Part shown: positions 1-11,000 of the stretch, piece after piece
How positions within the stretch are numbered: the first letter of the stretch is position 1
Layout: each line of letters begins with the position of its first letter
From: Atrichornis clamosus
Taxonomy: Eukaryota; Chordata; Aves; Passeriformes; Menuridae
DNA: 64,000 nucleotides
NCBI GenBank assembly: GCA_013400975.1
Contig: WBMZ01003323.1
Location: 1 to 64,000, forward strand
Direction of reading: 5' to 3'
The notes under the pieces: generated by a model
The model's input: only the letters and a program-made list of their open reading frames with translations
What the model was told of the DNA's origin: nothing
The model's database searches: none
Translations under genes and position numbers: made by a program

Positions 1-184
1 CATCCCCACAACCCAGGACATCTCCCTTGAAAATAACACAGACTAGGTAACAAGTGCTGCAGTGTATGATCTCCTACTTAAATAAATTAAAAAAACCCAC
101 CTGCAAACCTATCAGGTGTGAGGAAATTAAAATTGCAGTGTCATTTCTTAGTTTCTGTATTTCTACTGTTGTATACTCTTACAG

Positions 185-790
185 ACAGCATTCAGAAGAA
201 AATGGACATCAGCCACAGTCCTGGCCACTGGGTAAGTCTCCAGGCCCCAGATGGAGCTGGAGTGCAGCTGGGCAAGGACTGTAAGAGCAGGGGATGCCCT
301 CAGGGCACTGCCACTTTCCTGTCCCCTCCTGCCCCAGTAACAAACTCCAGGGATGTCACGGCTCTCACCAAGGTTTCTCTGTCACCTATGGGCCTAGGGG
401 CTCTATTTGACCTCTGACAGGAAGCCTCCTCTTCTTGCCTGAAGTGTATCAGAGGATTGCTGTGTCTGGCTCAGCTATAGCCCCTGCCTGGCCATGGAGC
501 ACCTTGATCCTGGCCTGGACTTCAGCCTGGCCCTGCAGCCCTGGCCTGTGGTTCAGTTTCCAGGCTGGCCTCATCGCTGCTGTATTTGCTTACCCTGTAG
601 GCTTGTGGTTCAATCTGTCTGTTGTTTCCAGGTCAGTTTTGCTTTCCATTCCGAGAGTGGTGGGACAAGCCTAAGCAGGCGAGCCCTGTGCCCTACAGGC
701 CCTGAGGTGCCCCTTAGCTCCTGACATGCCTTCCCTTAGGCAGTAGCCATGCTCTCCCTGCTTTCTGGAGGTAACTGCTGTACAAACCTC
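185..790. other. GC-rich block with splice-like signals; possible degraded repeat or lncRNA exon region
   Basis: This block is clearly richer in G and C than the AT-rich DNA around it. A pyrimidine-rich stretch ending in 'cttacag' (to 184) is followed after 47 bases by a full consensus donor 'gtaagt' (232-237), so 185-231 has the form of a small internal exon. More acceptor-like tracts follow, such as 'ctcctgccccag' ending at 335 and others near 600 and 630. The motifs 'tgtggttca' and 'ctggcct' recur between 510 and 620, which suggests internal duplication. None of the three reading frames of the 47-base segment gives a peptide I recognise. It could be an old LTR, a lncRNA exon, or chance in GC-rich DNA. 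Confidence 0.25.
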
Positions 791-1540
791 CTATGTCCTA
801 TTGCAGCACATTGCTTCCAGGTGTGGCACAACAGAGCTATTCCATGCACAACTGGAGCTTAGCTGGTAGCCAGCTGTGCTAGAACAATAGGAAGGTGATT
901 TTTTTACTCCTTGGTTGGGGGAAGATTGTATGTTTATTGTGTTTATTCTCCTCTTTCTTTACACAATACACTGTAGTAAGACAAATTTTACTGAGAGCTT
1001 ATACATATATACACTTGAAAAACTCCACAATTACCATGACTTTCTTAAATAACTTCATTTCAAATTCTAATGGTTGAAATCAGCTAATACATTTATACTG
1101 TTCCACTGAGCTTAATAGGAGAGCATTAAGAGTTGTAGAAAATAAAATTTTGTGTATCAAGGAACAATATGTGTGCACAGAAATGTAGATATAGGGATAG
1201 TCCTGTCTTAGTTACCAGTTATTGTTAGGTGGGTTGGAATGCCAGGTGGAAAAAAACCACTTTCTTAATATCAGGCCTCAAACAGGAAAAATATTGGAAG
1301 AGTATTGTGACAATTCCCAAAAAATATTCTGCAGGCCTTTTTTGTGTAAACACATGCCACAGCTATAATGCTAATGCTTCCAATATACCTTGATTTTTAA
1401 AAAGAGACTTAAAAGTAGCAGCACCCTGCATCTGCCCTGGCAACAAAACACTTTTGTATACAAAATACCTACCAGTCAAAAAATACAGTATAATCGTGGT
1501 TGTATGTAATAGGACCACATATTAATTCCATAAGTTTAAT
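791..1540. other. Unassigned AT-rich non-coding DNA
   Basis: No repeat family, RNA gene or convincing reading frame is visible. The longest open frame is about 60 codons, and its composition looks like chance. An isolated AATAAA lies near 1142 without gene context. Confidence 0.5.
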
Positions 1541-1559
1541 ACACACTGCTGCATCAACA

Positions 1560-1830
1560 GTTGAACAAAAGTTTCAGTATCTATCAATACATAGCCTTCA
1601 GTTGTTCATAACATAAGGCAACGTATTTCCCATACTGGGCAGCCAGCCCTTACTATTTTGTGCAAATCTTTTCCCAAGACTGTCAGCTAGATCTGCACAA
1701 CCTTTGAGTAGCTCTACAACATCTGCTTGGGTCAGCTTTAATGTCAGCAGAAGTTAGTCCTGTGTCATTTTATTAAATTCTTCGAGCATTTCTTCTAGAC
1801 CAGATGGAGCCTAACATGGCACAATATCCC
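1560..1830 (-). other. Possible decayed coding relic (unidentified)
   Basis: Read on the minus strand, one frame stays open between about 1808 and 1598 apart from a single stop. It encodes an acidic, helix-like stretch containing LEEMLEEFNKMTQ, then LKLTQADVVELLKGCADL and KRFAQ. The alternating hydrophobic and charged residues look more protein-like than the other small frames here, and the frame ends in a stop near 1598. No intron boundaries, start codon or poly(A) tail can be placed, and I do not recognise the protein family. It may be a scrap of a processed pseudogene, an old exon, or coincidence. Confidence 0.15.
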
Positions 1831-1990
1831 TCACATTTAAACCTCGTCAATTTGATAGACTCCAGCATAATGACCAGCATGTGAGGCCCATTGTTAGTTC
1901 TCTATCTGTTGACGTTTTGGCACGCTATACCAGCTGAAGAGGGAGCTGGTTAATGGAATACAAAATGTTCTTTACTTCTCTGCACCAAAC

Positions 1991-4548
1991 TGCAGGAATC
2001 CTCCCACACCCCCATTCATTTAAGGGAACAACATAGCTGTAGTGTTCAGCAGTGCTCCTCAGCAGCAGGTAAGCTCACCTGAGCAAACAGGGATGAAGAA
2101 TTAGGGCCCCACTTAGCTTGTTTGAGATGATTTGGGTTAAAACTTTGCTTTAGCCTTGATCTTCAGTTCTGTAGCAGCAAACTCATTCCACGTGTATACT
2201 TAGTCTTAATGCTGTTAGAGGCTAATGCAGTCACAAAGGAGCATCGTAGCTGAACCATGCTTGTCTGTTGCTGAGTCAGTGCAGTTGCTGGAAATCTGGA
2301 ACAGACTCTGGTTTCTGGCCATTACTCTGTGCCTGGACATCACTCTCTGCCCAGAGTGGCACAAAACTCAGGCAAAAATCTATTTAAAAATCTTAGGGTT
2401 TCACAGGCTAAAACATTTCTTCCTGCTTATTATTAAAAAATCACTGTAACTGCAAGTATATAAATTATATGCACAGATTCTGCAGGTGTTGAATTTGATA
2501 AAAGCTCTACCACTTTCATTGCAAACAGTTCCCATGTGCCTCAGGCTAGGTTAGTGTAAGATCTGCCCATTTAACTTTTACTGCCTATATCTGCTATCCT
2601 ACACTCTGCTCAGTGAGTGCAGAGTGTGGACGGGGAGTGTGCACTTAGTCTTGCCAAGTTAACACCTGAGAGTTTTTTACTAACTTTCACAACTTCTGGC
2701 CAGCTGAGCGCACTGAACCAAGTCTGGACCTGCCTTGCATTTTGTGCACCTCAGTGAAAGAGAGTTTTCTCAGACCATAGGGCACATGAGATCGGGCCTT
2801 TGCCCTGTGAAATAAAACATGCACATTGGTGTGAGACAGGTTGTCTATTGACACTTCAGACTTATAGAAGTCATATTGGCCTCCAACTGACTTGAACTAA
2901 AATTTCAGAGGCAAAGGCTTATCATTAAGACACCAGAAAATTTCATATAGACATAACTATAAAAATGGCATTCTTTTACTTTTAGAATTAATCTTATAGT
3001 GCTTATGGATTTCTGGATTTTACCCTAGCATTCATGTCTCAGGACACATTTTCTGTGGCCAAGGGAAATGCTATACAGCATTTGTCCACACTGGCCTTCT
3101 TTGTGCTAACTTGGAGGTTACTCAGTGACTCACCTTTGATAAATGAATACCAGGAAGTTCTAGCAATATCACTCTGTTCCAGAAATGTCAGACACAATAT
3201 TCCATAGATTCAATGACCCTAAATAATATTGCACCTTCTGCCTGGTAAATAACTGATCTATGTCTGATAAAGCAAATGGAGCAGGAAGATTTCTGTTGCA
3301 TGACTCTTCAGGCTGCTGTATATTTTCTGAGGTTTTGGCAACACTAAACCAATTAAAAAATATATATTCACTACAAGCTCAAGCACGTCATAACTTCCAC
3401 ACATGAAAGAGAATTAATTATACTCTTAGAATGAAGCAATTCAGAGGGTTAATTTGCCATTGTGATTCTGAAAAACCAGTAGATCACAACAATTTTAACA
3501 GATTTATTTTTTGACATTTCTCAATGCTTTGTTTGCATTATACACAAATAAAACAAACGTTGAAAGCATTGGCTTTCAGCTAATCAGAGTTCTGAAGTGT
3601 GTTGTATTCTTAATCTAGTAACAATGATAGTTATTCGCTTAGTTTCTCAGCACTTTTATTGCAGAATTGAGATAGTCATTTGCCCTTGCAATGTAAGGAG
3701 GCATAAACAAGGGTTAGTGAATATCCCTCTGTAGAAGATCTTCCTATAGCTATATCTGCAACTGAAGAATTAAACACTTCTGGGTGCCACACACAGAACA
3801 CGCACAGCATTTCACCACACTTTAACTTATTTTCTGTCTTGAAGATGTAGAATTTAAGCTTCACAGAGGAAATCCCTGACACTGTAATGTTAGTTAAATC
3901 TAGGAGAACCACTTCTCTGTTAAAAATTAGCACAGAACTAATCAATAGTATTAGATAAATTTGCCAGTTTAAAATGCAGGACTGGGCAACTCAAATCATA
4001 CACTGGCTTCTCTGGAACCCTGTTCTGTTGGTCTTAAATCTTGCTGAACTTTTGTTTCTTTAACGGACTTACCAGAAGCAAAACATGTATATTGCTCAGA
4101 CTGAATCACAAATTATTACGTGCTGTTCCAGCATTTCCCAGAACATCACTGTCACTCGCCTTGTGTGTTAGCTGCCAGATGGATCTGAGGGATCTCTGTC
4201 AGACCAAAACTTCTCAATCCCCATGCTTCTGTGACTTTTACACAAAACTGCCGTACCTCTGCTCTAGTACTCCAGCATCACGGATATATTTACTGCTTTT
4301 CCTAAAAGAAGGTATTCTGTGATATATATGTGGCAGTCTGAAAACTCAAATGATGGTGGCTATGAAAAACCTTTGTAGATCTCATCCTCACTTCAAAATA
4401 CCTAACTTAAAACAATTAATATACTGTGTGTAAAGGAATTTTCAAGTGAAATTTATGTGTTAATATAAAGTGCTAAATCCTACCATTTTATTCTTTTACC
4501 TTATTTTCATTCATCTTCAGTCTTCACTAATCCAAGTCAATGTTATTT
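1991..4548. other. Unassigned AT-rich non-coding DNA
   Basis: No repeat or gene could be assigned. Open frames here are below about 95 codons, lack recognisable domains, and look like chance. Confidence 0.5.
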
Positions 4549-4616
4549 CACAGAATCTTAGATTACCCTAAGTTGGAAGGGATGCACAAGGATCATTGAA
4601 GTCCAGCTCCAGATTG
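4549..4616 (-). mobile_element. CR1 LINE, extreme 3' end fragment
   Basis: The segment starts with 'cacagaatctta' and continues with 'gttggaaggga' and 'aaggatcatt', then 'gtccagctcc'. This is the reverse complement of the avian CR1 3' terminus, so the element's sense strand is minus and its 3' end is at 4549. Only about 70 bp remain. It could also be the tail of a CR1-mobilised SINE, since those share this terminus. The changes from the usual core suggest an old copy. Confidence 0.75.
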
Positions 4617-4860
4617 AGAGAGTCCATTAAGAGCTATCCTCACAAAATTAGAGGAAATTATGTAACAATTCAATTTTTCATTTATGGCACTGAAAATGTG
4701 GGAATTGGGGAAAATCCTGTGATGAGAATTTAGAAAATCATCAAATTTAATAACAAAAGCAATATGATCTGAAGATTTTTATTTGCTTATATGAAATCTA
4801 ATCTTTGTCAGCGATATACATGTTATATATACATTACTATATGAGTTATGTCTAAATTGA

Positions 4861-5005
4861 GATTAGCTCAGCTGGTTAGAGAATGGTGATAATAATGCCA
4901 GGGTCATGGGTTTGATCCCTTTATGCATCATTCACTTAAGAGCTGGACTTGATCTTTGTGGGTCCCTTCCAACTCAGAATAATCTGTGATTGTGTGATTC
5001 TGTAA
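4861..5005 (+). mobile_element. tRNA-Ile-derived SINE with CR1-like tail (TguSINE1 type)
   Basis: The first ~75 bases follow a tRNA-Ile gene: an A-box 'tagctcagctgg' (4864-4875), an anticodon loop still reading AAT, and a B-box 'ggtttgatccc' (4909-4919) with one change from GGTTCGANTCC. From about 4935 the sequence becomes a CR1 3' tail ('gggtcccttccaactcagaat', then 'gattctgta'). This composite is the known layout of TguSINE1, a SINE described from passerine birds and thought to use CR1 machinery. It is the best clue in the window to a passerine host. The acceptor-stem bases do not pair well, so it is not a working tRNA gene. Confidence 0.85.
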
Positions 5006-8000
5006 TGTAGTAAGTAATCCACACAGATTGCATTCTGAATGAAAATCAGCAAACTTTCCTTGCAGGTGTTTTTATGTGGGGGTCAGGTTCTCAACAATGT
5101 AATAAAATGTATGTTCATAAGTGATGTTCTGATTATCAGTTTCAAAATCCACTCTATATACATGTCCATGCTCATAATGCTTAAGTCCATAAGTAGCCAT
5201 TAAAAAAGGGCATTCAAAATCATCTCTGAAATTTGGACAAATATTTCAATTAAAATGTTCCCTGCCATTCCCTAATTTGTAGACATCCACATATTTGGAA
5301 GTGGTAAAAACACTAGGTGCTAGGCAATGTTCTGAATTATCTGTTTCTGTATTGAGATAATTTGAGCTTATAGTGAGGGAGCTTAGTTCATTTTTTTTTT
5401 AAACCAAGGTATTTCTTACATTATTTCAGGGAATCCATCCTTGTGAAGGATTATCACGCAGCCTGTTCTGAAATTATTAACATTACATAAATTCAAAGAG
5501 CACAACTCCCACCTTCTTTCTTTTGTATTTTTTTCAAGCAGATTTAAAAAAATAAATCTTCAAATACATAAGCCAATAATATCTTTATATCTTTGCCCAA
5601 AGTGGCAAACTGTCCTTTTCCTTGTACAGACATGAAAAGATGTGGTCTTGCTTCTGATGGTATTTGGTCTGTGGGAAAGAAGCTGAAATAATGTTCTAAA
5701 TGCAAATAGAGTATAGCTGTATTAGGCCTTTTGAAAATAACTCTCTGTATTGATTCACTTCAGGAAAAGAAGCCTACAGGACTGATTGAAAGTCAGTAAC
5801 AAGCACTGAGGAGGAAAAAACAAGAGTAACCTCTGCAGATTTTTTGCACACGTGGCTTGCAGGCTCTAATAAATGTTGGCTGAAGATGGCAGGTAGGGGG
5901 AATTACCCAGCAGCAGTGTATCTTCCCACCTTAAATCTTTTTAATTCCATCTCCTGAAGACCATTTGTTTCAAAAACACCCCCTTTCTGTTGTGGGTGAA
6001 GATTTTGAAAGTGAGGATGAAATTACTGTTAAATGAAGTGATCATTCAAGTGAAATAAAAAGAGGATGGTAACAGGCATTTTTAGAAAACTTGCAACAGT
6101 GTTAGGGGGTAGTTGTTTGTACTGCTTGAATGCAGCCAACTCATTACATACTTTGGTTCCTTGAACATACTTCTAATGGAGAAAAGGGTTTTTTAAAAAT
6201 ACTTACTCTGAACCTAATTGTCCACCTTGTCACTTTAGAGAGAGCACGTTGTCTCCAGAGCTCTTTGTAGAAACATTAATTTATTTTAGTTAATATTTAG
6301 TATGAAATAATATAATTTTTATTCTCTATAGCTAGCCATTTGCCAGCCTGTTTGCTTTTCACAGTGTAGGCACAGTTAAAATCTATCCATACAATTCAGA
6401 GTGTGAGTATACACACCCATGGGACCCCCACATTTCTGCCCAACTGGGAGTCATGCCACATGCTAAATACCAGTGGCCACACATAAATGTAATAGCTATT
6501 AGTTAAATAAAAGAGTATGATCCAACTAAAATATTTTTCAGAAATCCAAGCAATCCACTACGAGAAAAGTAAGATCCAGAACCCAGCAGGTAACTTATTC
6601 TTGGAAGAAGACAACTGCAAGAGGAAACATGGTACAATTTCTTTGTGACTGAGTTAAAAAAGATATGGTTTCCTGCTTCTTTGATCTAGAAAATTTTAAT
6701 ATTTTTCATGATCAAATTCAATTTGGGATCTTACACGAAGGACCGAGAACATTGTCAGTTCATACCCGATATTGATGAATGATGGAAAGCATCCTACATG
6801 TTAGGTCTGATGTCTTGGCAGAGGGGGCAACTGAAAGGCATCTTTTTAGCCTAATTTAGCCTAAATGTTTGAAACTAAAATGTTGTGTGCCCAGCAGTGT
6901 ATCATCTGGAGACCCTAAAGCCAGCAGATACTAAATTCACTAGATTTCATCCAGATTTTGGCATGCTAGGTGTGAGTGTTTCAGGCATATCAGCCATTAT
7001 TAGTAGCCCACACAAGTTTATAATACAGGTGAAAGAGTCTTTCAGACAGAACTTTATCTTCTCCTCATTGTGTCTAGTTCCTGGTGACCACAGTGTAATA
7101 CAAAAGAATAGTAGTGCCTACTAATGTCTATTTAGTTTTTACTTTACTGAGTCAAGTAGGTCTGCACGGTTCCTAAAGTGATGTCATAAAATCCACATCA
7201 GATTCAACATCACTCAGAAGCTGTGAAGAAAGGAATGAGCACAGGACTGTGAGCACCTTTCTGCAAAGGCACCACTACTAACACACTTTACACTGTCAAA
7301 TGGTAGTTTTAATAGTCACTTTGAATGTATGTTTGCATTATTAGTAGTAGTAATATACATTAATTATGCAAGCATGGAAACTAGAGCTTTTCCTCTAAGA
7401 GGTAGTTGAGTTTCCTCAGAGCAAACTGTACACAAGAAACTGTTGCAAGGCACAACATTCAGGCTGATTTAGCCTCTGGAGCAAATAAAACTTCATTTAA
7501 TAAAAAGGATTTCAGTGGAGGAAAGCCTCATCCTTAAATGGGAAAAAAATCTTGCAACTTTTCCAGGATTGTTAACAGGGCCTGTAAGAAGTACTACTGA
7601 ACAGGAAAAAAAAAATTGAGGTGATAGAAAGCCATCTGTTAAAGAAAGCAGACTCTTTTGGATTCCTAGAAAGACAGGCTCTTCTGATTGTGTATCTCCT
7701 TACACTGATGGAACTGCTGAAGACTGGTGAAAATCAAGGACACGGAATTAAAAAACCCACCAGCAGAAAAACTCAGAACACAATTGTGCATTTCAACTAG
7801 CGTTTGCAATGCTGCTTTTCCTTGAGAGAATATGGAAACTGCCAAATTTTCCCATGGTTATGACCCCACCGAGAAGCTGATTTAGGAACAGAAGACAAAC
7901 AATCTTCCTGAACAGTATAACACTGTTGGGGTACAGAAAGAAGTGATATTAATTTTCCAGAATATGAAAACAATTTTTTCATCAGCAAAAGACAATAGAG

Positions 8001-11000
8001 CAAATGAAAACTTTAATGCTATTGATAATGAAAGTATGACCGCAGCGTAGATCCAAACCCAGTAAAACCTGGTGTTGATACTCAGGGCAGATTTCAAAGT
8101 CACTAGGAAAATCGGTGAATTTCTCTGGGAAGAGAGGAAGACCTTAGGCAATGGAAATTCAGATTTCAAAACAGATTAAAATTGATCTCTAAAATTACAA
8201 GAAAAGTGACCTTAAAGCTTAGCTGCAGATTAAAACTCAGAAGATGTTTGGAGGATAAGAGCAATCCAATGCTTCCTAAGTGAAGCAGCCCCTCACAGAC
8301 TATTTTAAATTAAAGAGCACAGTCAAAAGTTTTCAATTTAGGAAACTAAAGCAAAGATGATATATTTCTTAAGCTATTCCTTTTGTCTTTAAGGAAGAGT
8401 TATATTGTATCCGGTAGGCAGTATTTGCAGTAAAATACTACACTGAATTGTTTCCAAGTCAGTCTATATTGTTCCTCCAGCAATTGCTAGCATTATTTTT
8501 ATTGTGACCTGTAGATCTGAATGGTCATTGGTACATTCAAAATCTCCAACCACAAAATGAAGCAGTGCTTCTGCCTTTTTAGATAGGGCACATCTTCCAT
8601 TCTAAAACAGGAAAAATATCTTTGGACAAAAGCATGAGCAGCCTCACCACAGCATTGTTATCACCCCTCAACAGACATTAATCTTGGAGCAGCCGCGTTA
8701 CTGCTGGCAGCTGCCTGACAGATGGCCAGCAGCTGAGAGCAGAGGCTGTCTCCTGGTAAAGGGTTGGTAGCTGCAGGACTGAGAAGTGCCCTGGTGGGGT
8801 TTATCATCAATAAGGAACTGGTTGGGTGCTGCCAGATCATGACTTTGAGAAGCAATAAAAAGGAGGATTGCAAGACCAGGCTGTGAATATCCCATTTTCT
8901 GATTATTAGGTAAAATAGGAGAACTTTCCTTTTTGCTGTGAAACTTAGCTGGTAGCTCAGGGCATTCAAAAGATATTCTAGCCACTAGGAATTGCATTAG
9001 AGGAACAAATAACAGCTGAAGCAATATCAATTGCTGAGCACTGTGCTGATACGCTGTTATTGCAGAACAAGGCACATTCTCTGGTGTGACAAGAGGTGAT
9101 ACAACAGCAGTTGATAAAAAGCAGGATACCTGAGAGATCTTATAGAAGGTTTGAGGCATTCTGGCTAAATACCCTATCTCTGTAGAGCCCTGAGTTGGTG
9201 TTATTAAAAGGAAAACTGACTTTATTCTTGCATACAACACTTTTTAGTGTGTACTTTCCTATTGTTTTTTGAGACAAGGAGGCTTGTGGGAGGAAATATT
9301 CAAGGAGAGTCAAGAAAGCTCTAAATGATGTGGCCACTACCTATCTATTGTAGCTAGTTGTCTGACTAATAACAGCTGATCTGAAAATTGTGGCAGGCAG
9401 AGGTCATCCACAAACTGTTAGCTGCAGACTGAGAAAACAATTTAAGTAGAAAAATTATAGCACCAAGTACTGACTGTGAAAGAGAGGATAGTACTCCTCT
9501 TTGCCTCCTTTTCTAACAGAGTACCTGCACGTTTAGCAATTGCTTTTTTAAAGCACCATCATTATCATCAGAACCTTGAGCACCGTCCACCAATGAAGGT
9601 AAAATATTGGAGATTTTATCTTCTCAGGCAGCCCCCTGTCTGGGAAGATTCCCCTCCTTATCCATTTCTCATGAACAGTAATTTTGCTTAAAATTCAACA
9701 CACGCATACCAAAGCTTTATTAAAATGTGGCTGTCTGAGCAGAGCATCAAAAAGCTGCAAAATATAAGGCTGACAAAAGGAAAAGATCCATATATGAGCC
9801 AGTGACAGTAATTGTCAGGTTTAACAAGGATGAAGGGTTATATATTATATTCTTCATGTCTGTTTGGCAAAGAAAGTAACAATCTGTGTGGGTTTTGTTG
9901 TATAATTCTGAAGAAATAGGCCTGCTTTTATAACTCAGTAATCATGACATTTATTTTTCTAAGTTCTTAAGAGAGTTCTCATAATCATTTTTTGTTTCCC
10001 TGACAATATAAATTAAATGCCTCTGAAGTACAGTGTTCTATGATTTTTACAAGGATGATTTGTTCTTGTATAATTTCATTTTCACATTACAGATTTTGTC
10101 ACAAGTGTGATGTACCCATATTTGGATACACAGTTTAGTTTAGGGAAGACAATGGCAAACATTCAAGCTTTTGCTTTCTGATATTCATGGGGTTTTTTTC
10201 TCTCAGAATAATCATCTTCCTGAGGTTTAACCATACCATAGGAAAGTAGACTAAATGTAGCAATATTCTGAAAAATCTGTTACATGGGACAGAGGTTTGC
10301 TTATGATGTATCAAATATTAAAATAATGAAGCTACCTTGCTAAACCAAGACTGTGCCATTGTATTTCAATGAGACAAAAAACCAAACAACCCTCTTAATT
10401 TGACTAATACCAAATGTAATACTGCTTCAAAGCAAGGAACTTGTAGTGTTTAAGTTGTAGTTTTTCTTTTCTATTTTCAAGACAGACATAAAAGTTTTCC
10501 TGCCCTTGTTGATATGGAATAACACCAAACACTATGAGTAGGTCCACTGATGTCCCCTGCGTTGTTCCCCTTGACTGTCACAGTGCTCGCTGTGTGTCAC
10601 AAGAAGACGAACACAGCTTGGTGCCACAGAGAAGTTGATACCACATGGGCTTTCATCCCTGCTTACTTCCCCAGTAACTTGCAGCAACAGGCAGAGGGGC
10701 AGCTGTTTTTCCAAGGTTTCAATTTTTAAGTGTCTGCCTTGTGGTAATAAACTGATGACACAAGCACAGATGTTTTTGTAACTATGAAAGGCTTGTGATT
10801 CTAAAGATTTCCTCTGTTTCTTTTTCCCCTTCTTAGGAACAATTTGCTATCTGAGAAGCAGAAACTTCTGTGGGCAGTTTAATTACTGCACCTGAAAAAT
10901 GAGGTATATGCAATACCAGGTGGACTGGCCAGTTTCTTCACTGTTTCATCTAGTAGTCTTCTGCCTGACTTGATCTATTTATTGCATCTGCTATTTCTTG

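Noticed and set aside
4861..4935. tRNA-Ile gene
   Set aside because: The tRNA-like head lacks a pairing acceptor stem and runs directly into a CR1-type tail, so it is the front of a SINE.
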